A stretch of 64,000 nucleotides of DNA from assembly GCA_025618425.1 (NCBI GenBank), contig CM046839.1, forward strand, positions 5,470,033 through 5,534,032, written 5' to 3'. The DNA is from Heliocidaris tuberculata. Its lineage: Eukaryota; Echinodermata; Echinoidea; Camarodonta; Echinometridae. The translations under genes and the position numbers were made by a program. Of this stretch, positions 40,671 to 51,839 are shown in pieces; within the stretch, counting starts at the first letter, position 1; each line of letters opens with the position of its first letter. The notes beneath the pieces are model-generated. The model had not been told where the DNA came from and did not search any database. It was given only the letters and a program-made list of their open reading frames with translations.

Positions 40671-41207
40671 TTTAAGATTACTGTACTCATATTCAAATCA
40701 TGTATTATAAGGAATCATCTCTATAGGATGATGATGACGATGACGATGATGATAATAATAATGATGTTCATAGGCGCCGGAAGTGGGGGGGGGGGCAGGG
40801 GGGCGGTCGCCCCCCCCCCCAAACGAAAAAGTGGGGGGGCAAAATGCATTTTCGCCCCCCAAAAAAGCCCCCCCCCCCCACATAAAAAAAAAAATCAGTA
40901 GAAAAGGAGTAAAAATCGTGTGTATATTAAAAGCTTGATTGCTTTATTACGTAATTGTAAGCCTTTGTATTCATTTTTCGTATTCATGGAGATCACTGAA
41001 GACAGATAAAGCATTCAAACTTTAAACTTTAACGTAGTGGAGGTTTTGTATTAGACGCAAGGTTGCCAGAGTTGGCAGAATTCTGCTTTCTGGCAGAATT
41101 TTGACCGCTTTAGCATGATTTGACAAAATTTAGCAGAATTTTTAGTTTTGTTTTTTTTGCTTGTCAGAGAATTTTCCAGTAAAAATGCACCCCAAAAATG
41201 CTGATAA

Positions 41208-41254
<47 letters not shown>

Positions 41255-41935
41255 TGTCAGAGAATTTTCGAGTAAAAATACACCCCAAATATGCTTGTCA
41301 GAGAATTTTTGAGTAAAATTTTGATTTAGCAGTAGGATCTGTATTGTTGTGAGAGGGTGGGAAAGCGTGTGTGTTTTTTTAGGGGTGAGAAGACATGAGC
41401 CCTTGAAAGGGGAGCCCCCTTGAATGTTTGCCCCCCCTCAATCCCAAACTGCTTCCGGCGCGCCTGATGATGTTAATGATGAAGATGAAGATGGAGATGG
41501 TAATGATGAAGATGATGATGATGATGATGATTATAATGATGGTGATGATGATAATGATGATAATGATAATGATTTAAGATGGTTTAAGATTAAGATTGAA
41601 GATTACTGTACCCATATTCAAATCATGTATTATAAGGAATCATCTCTATGGGATGATGATGACGATGACGATGATGGTAATTATATGATGATGATGATAA
41701 TGATGATGTTAATGATGAAGATGGAGATGGTAATGATGAAGATGATGATGATGATAATGATAATGATTTAAGATGGTTTAAGATTACTGTACCCATATTC
41801 AAATCATGTATAAGGAATCATATCTATGAGATGATGATGACGATGACGATGATGGTAATTGTATGATGATGATGATAATGATGATGTTAATGATGGAGAT
41901 GAAGATGGAGATGGTGATTTATGATGTTGATTAAA
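40671..41935 (+). repeat. GAT-rich minisatellite, three units, middle unit interrupted
   Basis: Outside the hAT-like insertion the DNA consists of units built from TTTAAGATTACTGTACCCATATTCAAATCATGTATTATAAGGAATCAT-type sequence plus (GAT)n and GATGACGATGACGATGATGG. The Ras-like landmark ATTCAAATCATGTAT recurs at about 40691, 41617 and 41798. The adjacent frame translating as poly-Asp/Met is an artefact of the triplets. Confidence 0.75.
40769..41466. mobile_element. hAT-like nonautonomous element (698 bp) with 8-bp target duplication
   Basis: The ends CATAGGCGCCGGAAG and (reverse complement of the right) CAGGCGCGCCGGAAG are inverted repeats. They are flanked by perfect 8-bp direct repeats ATGATGTT at 40761-40768 and 41467-41474, as for hAT-superfamily insertions. 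G- and C-homopolymer runs follow each end. Inside are a T42 run (41210-41251) and three copies of GCTTGTCAGAGAATTTT. There is no transposase. It interrupts one unit of the flanking GAT-rich minisatellite. Confidence 0.8.
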
Positions 41936-42657
41936 ATTATATTAATTATGGTGACATAATAGTAGTGACGGTGATGGTAGTAGAGGTCAACTCCTTATAA
42001 TGCAAAAACTGTGATAAATCGTGTTGATAGCAATATTGTGACAAGGATGATGAAAGCCCATCCCCCCCCCCCCTCTCTCTCTCTCTCGTATTCTGCTCAT
42101 CCTGATGAAAAAAAATCACAGACATTGATTTTCAGATTTCTGATTTTAGATTTATTGACTGTTTTCAATCATATTAAAGTAATACTGTAGTGCATAACAT
42201 AAAATGAATACAATAACAACAATAATATAACAATGATGTTTTTCCATAGATGTGGGCGCATAATGAAATATCAATAAGTAAAGTATATGATGCATAAATA
42301 TATTCTTTTAAGTAGCCCATGGATATTCATTAGAAACATTCGATTTTTATTTTCCAAGTAGGTTCCATGAATCGAGACTAATATTGAGCCAGGGTGTCGT
42401 GAAGAGTGGCTTAGACTCACGTCTCTGCCTACGTCATGACCGCCATTCAATCCTACCAGCTTTAAACCCTCCTGACAACTGAGTGTGATCGAATCAAAAT
42501 TAACATCTCTTCAACCTACGCATGCCACCGATGCGCATGCACAGTGCACAATGCCATCTTACTACTCGGTCGTAATCCTCTGTGAGAATATTCACAAAAG
42601 GTGTTGGTGTTTTCACGATTCTGGTTAAATTGTAGCCTGATTATATCATAAGTGAAC

Positions 42658-42872
<215 letters not shown>

Positions 42873-43154
42873 TACCGTATGTATAATTTCATCAAGGATT
42901 CAGCATGACACATTTGACATTTCGGTTCCCTTCCACTATTATGGAATGTGGAGTGCTGGCAAACGGGTAACTTTTAATATGATAATACACTGTACTGCAG
43001 AATTTTGAATTCAGACAAGATTTCATTGCTCTGATAACGAAGGGTAAAAAGGTATCCCATCTCAAACAAAAAGAACAAAAGAATTTTTTATTATATCAAT
43101 CTGTGTACCTGTATATACGAGTCAAATATTATTAACATACATTGATATGTTTAC

Positions 43155-43551
43155 GTATTTTGTTATTTGAAATCTATATAAGTAGTACTTGTTACTATCT
43201 TTTCTCTCTCGTTTTCTTTTTGAAACAAAATATTGATATGTACATATGTCAGTGATGTTTGATAAAGTCATTCATTCATTCAATCCATGCCCCGTTACCC
43301 CACCCAGAAAGAATAAAGTTGACAAATTCTTAAGTAAAGTAGCATATGGCAAAATTACATAAAATTCCAATTTTGTACATCAGTATAAACAAAACTGCAA
43401 CTTGATTTTAGAAGTAAGGATTGAATGAATGAATGACTTTATTAAACATCATTGACATATGTACATATCAATATTTTGTTTCAACAAGAAAACGAAAGAG
43501 AAAAGATAGTAACGAGTACAACTTATATACATTTCAAATAACAAAATTACA
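43155..43551. repeat. inverted repeat pair ending in (ATTC)n
   Basis: 43155-43286 is the inverted copy of 43419-43551 (about 132 bp each, high identity), separated by about 130 bp. Shared blocks include TTGTTATTTGAAAT and AATATTGATATGTACATATG, and both arms end in ATTCATTCATTCAATCC pointing inward. An AATAAAGTCATTCATTC-type tail suggests two head-on LINE 3' ends or a foldback element. Confidence 0.7.
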
Positions 43552-43558
43552 AATGTAA

Positions 43559-43850
43559 GCTCGTTATTCCAAAATCCAGACTCTCATCAACAGAAAAGCG
43601 CTTCTCAGTGGCTGCATGAAAAACGTGGAACAATATTCCACTCTGCATCAGAATGTCTTGCCACTTTCAAAAGATCCTTAAAAACATATCTCTTTCCCCA
43701 GTAATATAATGTTTTAATGTAATCTCTTACTTTTTGAGTCTGTCTCTTTGCTGTTGCTGTTTTTTTTTTCAAATTTGTATTTTTTGTAAGCGCTATGTAC
43801 TTTCTGTTTTTAGCGCTCCTAAATATTCATTATTATTATTATTATTTCCT
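43559..43850 (+). mobile_element. CR1/L2-like LINE 3' end with (ATT)n tail
   Basis: Decayed ORF2 C-terminus: KSRLSSTEKRFSVAA, a stop, TWNNIPLCIR, then after a frameshift TFKRSLKTYLFPQ and a stop. The 3' region carries TGTAAGCGCTATGTA and ends in (ATT)n at 43829-43846. The GTAAGCGCT motif is shared with the LINE end near 4465, and AGCGCTAT with the SINE near 29970. It is a 5'-truncated dead copy. Confidence 0.75.
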
Positions 43851-44475
43851 TTTAACATCGTACCGTTGGCGATGCCAAGAGTGAGAAAGAAATGTGGTAG
43901 AGGAGAGGGATTGTTGTCCATGAAACAGCCTATATATAGGGTGATTATAATTATTTTTATGAATACCATTTAAGAAAAATTACGGAAAAAATAATGACCA
44001 ATGGATGTATATAGCAGCAATTTATTTGGCCAACTAAATAGTGTTTAGTACTGAGCATAATATCATATTTTTCCATGAAACCCTTACAATATTATTACAA
44101 TAGCAAATGACACATTAAATGTGTCGGTTGTGTTTAGTGAAAGTAATTCAAGCTTGTGGAGGAGGCAACACTCCAACACGGTATAACATCATTTTTCACA
44201 AGCGCCCTCAACATTAGGATACCGCTTGGATCTGGAATAAGTTAGCACCACAGTGGTTAGCCCCCATACGGATTTACGAGGTAATAGTCAAGAGGCCCGA
44301 GTATTTCATACATACTACCAAAGATATTTGATACTACTATACCATCAGCGGCGCATCGGTCCTCCCTTTGAAAGCCCAGATTTTTGAAAATAAAATGAAA
44401 TAAAACACAGTGCTAGTGGGTCTCCGGTATATACGCGAGAATACCTTTAACAGTCTTCACCCCCGTTTTTATCAG

Positions 44476-44635
44476 TACAGGGGCCGATCCAGGGGGGGGG
44501 GGGCACGGGGAACCGGGTCGCCTCCTCTGGCAAAAATGACACCTAAAAAAGCAGATGACCATTTTTTTTCCTGGTCAAAAAAATTTCCAGAATATTGTGC
44601 CCCCTCCGACACGAAATCCTGGATCCGCCACTGTA
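44476..44635. mobile_element. short TIR element with GGCGGATCCAGG-type ends (160 bp)
   Basis: The left end TACAGGGGCCGATCCAGG and the reverse complement of the right end, TACAGTGGCGGATCCAGG, match at 16 of 18 positions. A G11 run follows the left repeat. No clean 8-bp duplication could be read, so the hAT assignment is only likely. Confidence 0.6.
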
Positions 44636-45372
44636 TACCAGTATCCGTGAATGCTGGACACTGACAAGAAGGAAACGAGCATACTTCAAGGGGCAAGGAA
44701 GGCAAGGGGCAATCCCCCAGCGCACCCCCCCCCCCCGACAGGCTTACTATAACAAAATTAAAAAAATAAAAAAACAATGAAAAATTTATTCTACGGTCAG
44801 GAATCATTATATGTTTTATATTTGAAAACTATACTAAATTAATTTTATTAAATAGTAAAAGTAACCTGGGGCGGGAGTTCTATAAATACTCTGACGTCTA
44901 TTCATTTATAGTGCATTAATCAATTTTCATCATAGCACTGAATTATAATGATGAAATCATGAAAATAAAAATAGAGACTATATACATCTTGCTGTTCAAA
45001 CTCGAGCGACCCCCCCCCCCCTATACTCTCTAACACTCTAACACAATACTTAAAAAGTGGAATTAAATTGATGGTCAACCCTAGGTTGGTAGAATGGTAC
45101 CCATTCGAGTTGAATGCAGTCACAATAAAAGTAACTCCTAAATATCATTCAGCCCAAACTCGGGCTAAGACGATTTCGACATGCCGTTTAAAAATGGCCA
45201 GTACTTTAATCATCCATAGTGGCATTTTGGTGCATGAGCAGCCTATCAAATTTAAGAAGATATTATTAACCATCATATCATTACAATATATTTAAGCGAT
45301 TTTACTTGGGTTTTTTTTTTTATATTGGGGCTTTAAGGGTTTCATTTTTTATTAACTCACATATATATTAGT

Positions 45373-45868
45373 CTACTCTCTAAATGTGAGTGAAAAGCAC
45401 TCAAAAGAGAGTGAAATTCCACTCCCACAAGGAGTTAATGAGGGACATCACTTTTTCGAGTGAAAATGGTCACTATTTCACTCAGGAAAGAGTGAAACAC
45501 CAATCCTTTAAAGAGTGAAAATTGTATCACTCATGTGAGTGGAGATAATTCACTCCTTTCTGAGTGAAATCAACTCGGTCTCAAAGAGTATTAACCACTT
45601 TTTTTCAAGATTTTCGATTTCGCGCCTCGATACGTGATCGGCTTCTTCACTTTTTTGCGGGACGTGATGGCTGTCATTAGTTGCCTTGAGCTCGAGTAAA
45701 AATAATTCAGTCTGCATATGATATCGAGCGGAACACGGGCTCACTCTGTCAGTGAGTGAGACAGCTGATGAAGGAATATCGGCATGCTCACTCAAACGGG
45801 AGTGCTTTACTACTCCGAGTGAAAGTTCCTTGAAAAATTCACTCCTTTCCATTTATTTGAGAGTATGT
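45373..45868. mobile_element. GAGTGAA-rich TIR element (~495 bp)
   Basis: The ends TACTCTCTAAATGTGAGTGA and CATTTATTTGAGAGTA are imperfect inverted repeats. The interior has many GAGTGAA/TTCACTC motifs at irregular spacing. The similar GAGTGAAAA/TTCACTCC motif content links it to the tandem array at 58873-59235. A 100-codon minus-strand frame inside it has no recognised domain. Confidence 0.5.
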
Positions 45869-46865
45869 TATAGCCTACTGAATGACATGAGTTTTATTAC
45901 GGATTAAGATTGAAAATGCAAAATAGTAAAGGGTAGGGCAAGAAACAGAAACCGATATGTTACATATTTACATTAAAATCAACTAAAACCTAATGACGGT
46001 GGTCATAAAATTCAGGGAACCCAAGTGCCACGACTCCCACGAGTGCTGCATCCAGCGCTGCTAAAAAACAGCTCTTGACTAGCTGCCAGACCCTTATAAG
46101 CTGATACAGATTAGAGATCACTATCTTGTTGAACAATAAAATCTGAGATTTGAGGCTCAACTTAGACTCTACTACTATCTTGCTATTAGTAGGGCAGTAT
46201 AGAAGCCCGGGGGAGGGGGGGGGATCAGTATATAGTGTGTGGTGGGTATGTGCCGCAAAGTAGACCCCCATTTTTACACTCAAATTTCCGTTCCAAAGCA
46301 TACCATTTCTTTCTTGTTGAGAAAAGGAAGACAAAAAACCGTTTCAAAGCACCGCTTTTTTGTTCTTTTTTCTTTTTTCTTTTTTTCTTTTAATTATTCC
46401 ATCGTTCTGGACGTTCTGGCCCGTACCAGCCCGTTTCGAAGAATATCATTTTTGGTGAAAAGTTGAAAACTAGTTTCATTCCAGGTGCTTAATTCCTCCG
46501 GGCTTTCCCATTGCTTCCAATCCGGTTCCACTCCATCCCCAGGGAATTCAGTTTTCATTCATGCGAATACACACACAGAAGACTTGCCATGACACACAGT
46601 GTATTTTCATTGTAGCTATAATGGGAGCTTGTGGGAACCAGTTCCGTAGCATTACCCATATTTATATTGTAATCCAGTTCCAAAGACCCCCTTTTTCCAA
46701 AATGTTAGTAGTTCCGCAGACCATCCTTTTCATGATACGGTCGTTCCGAAGCCCCCCCCCCCCCCCTTTTTTTTTTGTCTTGCCAGCGGCACATACCTAC
46801 CACTTTTGGGGTCCAGTGCCCCCCTCCCCTCATCTCCCCCGGGGGAGCAGAAGAACAGAACTCTC

Positions 46866-46905
<40 letters not shown>

Positions 46906-48585
46906 GGTTGGTTGGTTTGTTGGCGTTTTCCATCGGTGATTAGATGATTTTCGCCAGGCAGTATGAGAGGGCGATGTTTTCCTCTCCTCGGTGTCACAGA
47001 TCGTGCCGTATTTTTGCTCTGTGGGATCGACAATGGCCTTAGGTGGCGTTGTGCACTGAAGATTAATATTAGTTTGAGTGCAGTTACTCTATTATATTTG
47101 TTATTGAGCATGTTATTATAAAGAAGAATATAGGAAAGGATGAAGAAGACGTATATTAGATAGATTCAATTTGTTATGTTTAGAGGTTAGTTTGGAGCCC
47201 CTTATCGTCAAAAGGAAAAATCGGCGATTTATAGCCAATGATGTATAAATCCGCATCAGTAGCAGCATCAGAAACACCTGTCATGTTCTTAGCTCTTTTA
47301 TAATCTTTATAACTATTTTTTTTTAAATCCTTATTATCATAAATTCTAGTGCTATATACACGTAACGATAAATATCACTACCTAACTTTAATGTTGATAA
47401 TACAACTAACTGTAATGCCCTTTGAGCATCACAATTCATTGTACCTTCCACTTCCTTTTATGAAAGTTACCACCTTTCCTATATATTCCTCATTTCCTAG
47501 TAGGTGACATACCTGTAATCGTGCCTTGATTTTATATAGGAGTTGGATTCTAAAAATAGTTTGGCTGTTTGTTTGGGTCATTGATGTTTGGGTGGAGTCA
47601 AAACAAGGGAGTACAACCCCCTTTCGCTGAACCAAATAGTACGTTACATCTGTACACTTCTGTAACAGATCACAGTGAAAAGCGAAATACTTGTTTGTCT
47701 TCTCACTTCTTCTCAATCTAAGTTGGCCAATTTGTTCTTTAATTTTGCTAGATATAGTGTAAATTTTATTCCTTATTAATACATAATTTCATTTTATCCA
47801 CTACAAAAATAAATTTTAGGAAGACTTTATTAAATCATTAATGATTTTTATAATAAAAAGGGTGTATGAATAATTCAAAAGTAGAATTATGCATGCAGTA
47901 TACACTTACAATTAAATTGGCACCAGCAAACGGAGCTGTTTACTCATCATCAAGCGAGCGATCGCGAGAGAGCTAACTACGTACGGTACATTATATTTAT
48001 GCAGCGCAGCGCAGACGTATCATATCGTATACCGTACCGTGTAGTACTCGACTTGTCACAGTGTGACAACGGGAAGCGTTATCAAATGATATTATAATAA
48101 CGCTAGACATGTTTATATTACCTGATTTGATCAAGAGATTGGAACGTCTTGGCATTTTAAGGTATTAAGAGGTTAAAGAAGGTATGATTTTGGACAATTC
48201 TTAAATTCAGTTTTGCGATTACAAAGTCTGTTGTGAGAACGTGAATCTGCCCGTGAGCGGAGCAGTTGCAGGTGAATACGCCGCAACCAGCCCCGTGGAC
48301 TTCAATCAGTTTCGCTGGATCGTCAAGCATTTTCTGCTTGTGGTTAGCTGCATTCAGCATTGGTCATTTTTCTCTCATCCCGCTATTGGCTTCGATTGTC
48401 GAAATTGAAGCATCTCATTTTTACCACATGATAGCATAGCAGTGATTACGGTCAGTGTTTTTGTTTTTTGTTTTTGCAAATTCCTACCATAGACTAACCA
48501 AGGGAGTGAGGATTTTCTGATTTTAATTTCCAAGAGTGACCAGCTCCCGTCAAAAATTCTACTGTTGACATTCCAACTCTTTGTA
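45869..48585. other. upstream flank of the GTPase gene
   Basis: It contains G/C runs (46210, 46754, 46841), the TTG tract and a non-repetitive block at 47930-48080 with short palindromes (CGAGCGATCGCGAG, GCAGCGCAGCGCAG). That block may be promoter-proximal or 5'UTR sequence, but no TATA/Inr arrangement is convincing. Confidence 0.4.
46866..46906 (+). repeat. (TTG)n microsatellite
   Basis: About 14 TTG units. The poly-Gln and poly-Thr frames on the minus strand are artefacts. Confidence 0.95.
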
Positions 48586-48589
48586 GCAG

Positions 48590-48707
48590 ATGGGCATGGA
48601 GGAAGCAACCACTGCTGCCACTACTACTACTCCTGCTAGTACTACCAAAGCAACAATGAAGGTGTATAAGATAGTATTACTTGGACAGGGAGGTGTTGGA
48701 AAAAGTG
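48590..48707 (+). CDS. RIT1: RIT/Ric-type small GTPase, coding exon 1 (N-terminus and P-loop)
   Basis: First visible coding exon of a Ras-superfamily GTPase, a membrane-associated molecular switch that cycles between GTP and GDP. It encodes 39 residues plus one base. A Thr/Ala-rich leader (residues 1-22) is followed by strand beta-1 KVYKIVLLG and the G1/P-loop GQGGVGKS (32-39), which binds the nucleotide phosphates and Mg. The exon ends in phase 1 at a good donor (GTAAGC, 48708). The ATG at 48590 was chosen because it is the first in frame; Met3 and Met23 are alternatives, and Met23 would remove the low-complexity leader. A pyrimidine-rich stretch ending in TAG at 48586, or CAG at 48589, lies just upstream. 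It looks like an acceptor, so 5'UTR exons may lie further left. The P-loop alone fits any Ras-like protein; the subfamily call rests on exons 2 and 3. Confidence 0.93.
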
Positions 48708-48749
48708 GTAAGCATTAAATCATCTTTTTCTTTTTTTTTCAATTTTCTT

Positions 48750-48750
48750 T

Positions 48751-48800
<50 letters not shown>

Positions 48801-48831
48801 CCTATCTCTCTCTCTCCCCCTATCTCTCTCT
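48750..48831 (+). repeat. (CT)n tract just after Rit-like exon 1
   Basis: Imperfect CT repeats starting 43 bp downstream of the exon 1 donor, inside intron 1. It forms a long polypyrimidine run without a following supported exon. Confidence 0.95.
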
Positions 48832-49220
48832 TTTCCCTACAAGTCATCAACAGCTTTCTTTCTCAATGTCAAATCCTTTACTCCTGGCATGCCTCATTGC
48901 CTGGAAATTTTTTGATGAAAAGTGGAGGTAAATATTGTGTGTCTGGTGACTTGTCCAGCTCTTGTACGAGATTTGGTGATTACAGCTACAGCAGGTAGAA
49001 AAAGAAAGAAATGAAGGAGCCAGGAGGTACAATGTACATTCTACATGCACTGATGTAGTCATAATATTTCAAATCAAGATCAATCTGCCTGTTACCCAGG
49101 GGCAGACACACTCACACATGACATATGTAAGGTTATTGTAGATAACCTCGCACTTTGTACCTTTGTACTGCGATGAATTGCCTCTCATAGCAAGTGTGTG
49201 ATATTTTGCACATATGTGTG

Positions 49221-49636
49221 TAGACCGAAAATTCTGTCTCTCGTTCGTTAGCTCTTCACTTAGAGACAGAAACGGTCGTATCACTGCTGTGCAAACCGAG
49301 TACACGCCGATGTGAAGTTGGAAAAATCGCAATAATTTGATTTTTCCTCATATATATCTAGATCTACATATTATTATTGAATTGGTTAGGCCTAGGCTCT
49401 ATGCTCTACTATTTAAGGGATCGGTTCAACTTAACAATTTGACTGAATAATTTGTTTAAAGCTCCTTTTTCAGGTAATTCAGGATCCAAGGTATTCTACG
49501 TTTGAAATCTTGCAGCCGTATTCAAACTGTTATTAGTGTGTAAGTCAATGTGTATTTGGTTTGCACAGCAGAGTGATACAACCGTTTCTGTCTCTAAGTG
49601 AAGAGCTAATGAACGAGAGACAGAATTTTCGGTCTA
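49221..49636. mobile_element. TIR/foldback element in Rit-like intron 1
   Basis: The arms 49219-49305 and 49551-49636 are inverted copies with few mismatches, beginning AGACCGAAAATTCTGTCTCT. The shared block TCTTCACTTAGAGACAGAAA lies in the middle, and TA flanks both ends. The ~245-bp interior is unrelated sequence without an ORF. Confidence 0.75.
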
Positions 49637-51035
49637 ATACATGTATGTGTGCTGGAAAGGAGCAAGATCGTCGGCCAAAAACAGCCTGAAAATTTCACTT
49701 GATCAAGATAATAAAGATCCTATTGGAGAATCTGGCATGAAATTAGATATTCTATCATCCTAAAATGTAGAAGGAAGTATTTCTCAAAATTTTGCTGATT
49801 ATATTGGTGTTTTTACCTCTTCAACTTAGAGGTCGTCGTGACCACCGCCAAAATTGACACAGCCCCACATAGTGATGGTTTCCATGAATGGGGCAGGCAG
49901 AAAAACTGTATAATTTGTACATGTATTTTGATAAAGATATACTACATGTACTAACATGACCAAAATGTCCAGATTCACAAAAAATAATCCTAGTTGAAAG
50001 GGTGCAAATTACTATCTTATCTGGTCTAATCTACTTACATGTACATGTATGTCTTGTGAATGCAGTTTTGCTGTATTTACACTATCAATATCCTGGCAAG
50101 TGATAGTGATATAAAAATGCACAAATCTGAAGAAAAAGTATATGTAAAAATATGTAACAGTAAACAGTATTACTCTTTATATTAATGATCATACTGTCAT
50201 TTATGTGATGTGTTGTTAATAAACTCAAACTCAAATTGCCAGAAAGGTTTTTGTTGAAATGTGAATTATACCTACAATTGCTTTCATTATTTTTTTTTCA
50301 ATAAATCATAATAAGATTGTGTTTAAAATGACATTATCACTTTAAGACGGTTGAAACCTAGTTTATAATAGCTCCATGATTCTTTTTCATATCTCATTGT
50401 TCCACATTGCTCATTGGGCAAGTCCAAGATATCCTATTTTAAAATTCCAAATCCAATAGAATAGCTAAGAAGTAATGATTACCATTTGATAGCCTTACTT
50501 GAATGTGGACAAACATGAATATTTAGTAAAATTATACATGATTCATATACATGTTTGTGTATGGTTCCATTAAGTATACCTTTAACACACCCTTTCATGC
50601 ATTTGATGTTAAACAAACCCAGAAAACAAACAAACAAAATCCACAAAAATCCCACCTTATGATTCCAGAAATTAGCAAGAGCTTATCTCCCATTTTGTTG
50701 AATGCTTGTTTCTTTATTTGAATACACAAGTTGATCCCTATGTTTATGTTTTGGAGAAATCATCTTATTTAATGAAAAGTGTGCAATTACATTTGATTGC
50801 TTCATCTCTGCATAGATCGTACATTGTACATTGTATGGTAATAAAAATGGTAGGCCGACTTTTGTGTAAGATACAAATCTGTACTTCATTCTGATTACAG
50901 TACATGTATGAACACATTATATCACCAAACAAAAAAAGAAAAAAATTTGTAAGTTTTATAACAAATATTCATGGGGGAAAAAAAATCATATTTCTTGAAA
51001 AAGAAGAAAGGAGAAAAGAAGGCAATGCCAAGAAG

Positions 51036-51545
51036 TTAAAGGGAAAGTCCACCCTGGTATTAAGTTGACTTAAATAAAAAGAAGAAAAGTGAGAGAAACA
51101 TGAATTACGAATTTTTAAAGTTGTAATCAATCAAACACAAATTGGCAACGCTCGTGATGTATCTTGCGAGCTCCTCTTCCATTTGCTCAGTACAGAAAAT
51201 CTCATAAATTTTCATTTTCTTAGTTTTTGATGAAGGAATAGATTTGTTTCATACATATTTTGTGTAAAAAGATATGAGCAATGATTATATCTAAGGTGCA
51301 TGTATGATTGAATAATTTTTTTAAGAAAATGAAAATTAATGATTTTGGGGTACAGTGCAAATGGGAGAGGAGCTCACAAGATACGTTACAGAGTTGCCAA
51401 TTTGTGTCTGATTTAATACAACTTCAAAATTCATAACTTTCTTATTTCTTATCGTATTTTGCTCAAACCTTCACTGATCTGGTTTTTTTTTAATAATTTT
51501 TTCTGCTTCTTTTAAAATCAACTTGTAATCAGGGTGGACTTTAAC
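51036..51545. mobile_element. foldback element in Rit-like intron 1 (~510 bp)
   Basis: The termini GTTAAAGGGAAAGTCCACCC and GGGTGGACTTTAAC are inverted. Long diverged arms continue inward: ACAAATTGGCAACGC pairs with GAGTTGCCAATTTGTG, and AGCTCCTCTTCCATTTG pairs with CAAATGGGAGAGGAGCT. Outer TTAA resembles the 20.9-kb palindrome. There is no coding content. Confidence 0.7.
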
Positions 51546-51839
51546 AAAGCATCAGCAATGCCTGTTATGCATGGTAGTGATGGTACTACTATCTTGTCAG
51601 TCTACATCTGATGCCCTTTACATAATTGACATGTACATGAGGTGTTTTGAATACAACTGTTCACCAGAAAGCAAATACTATTTGACATACAACAATCATG
51701 CCGTTGAGTAACTACAATTGACTTTTGTGCAGTTACTGCACACTTTTGGGGGCTGCTTGAATTGTGTGAAAAGGAATTGTTTACAGCATTCTCACTGCAT
51801 CAGTCAAGCAGAAAAGAATGCAAAGTTGCACACATTTCA

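Noticed and set aside
41424..41771. Asp-rich 115-codon frame
   Set aside because: Translation of GAT/GAC minisatellite units beginning inside a transposable element.
42400..42480. Possible second tRNA-derived SINE head
   Set aside because: Box A- and box B-like words are too degenerate and no tail or second copy was found.
44410..44807. Frames on both strands near 44.5-44.8 kb
   Set aside because: They overlap a TIR element with G/C homopolymers, with no domain evidence.
50217..50245. AATAAACTCAAACTCAAA as a LINE tail
   Set aside because: It resembles an RTE-type tail but no coding or UTR homology upstream could be supported.
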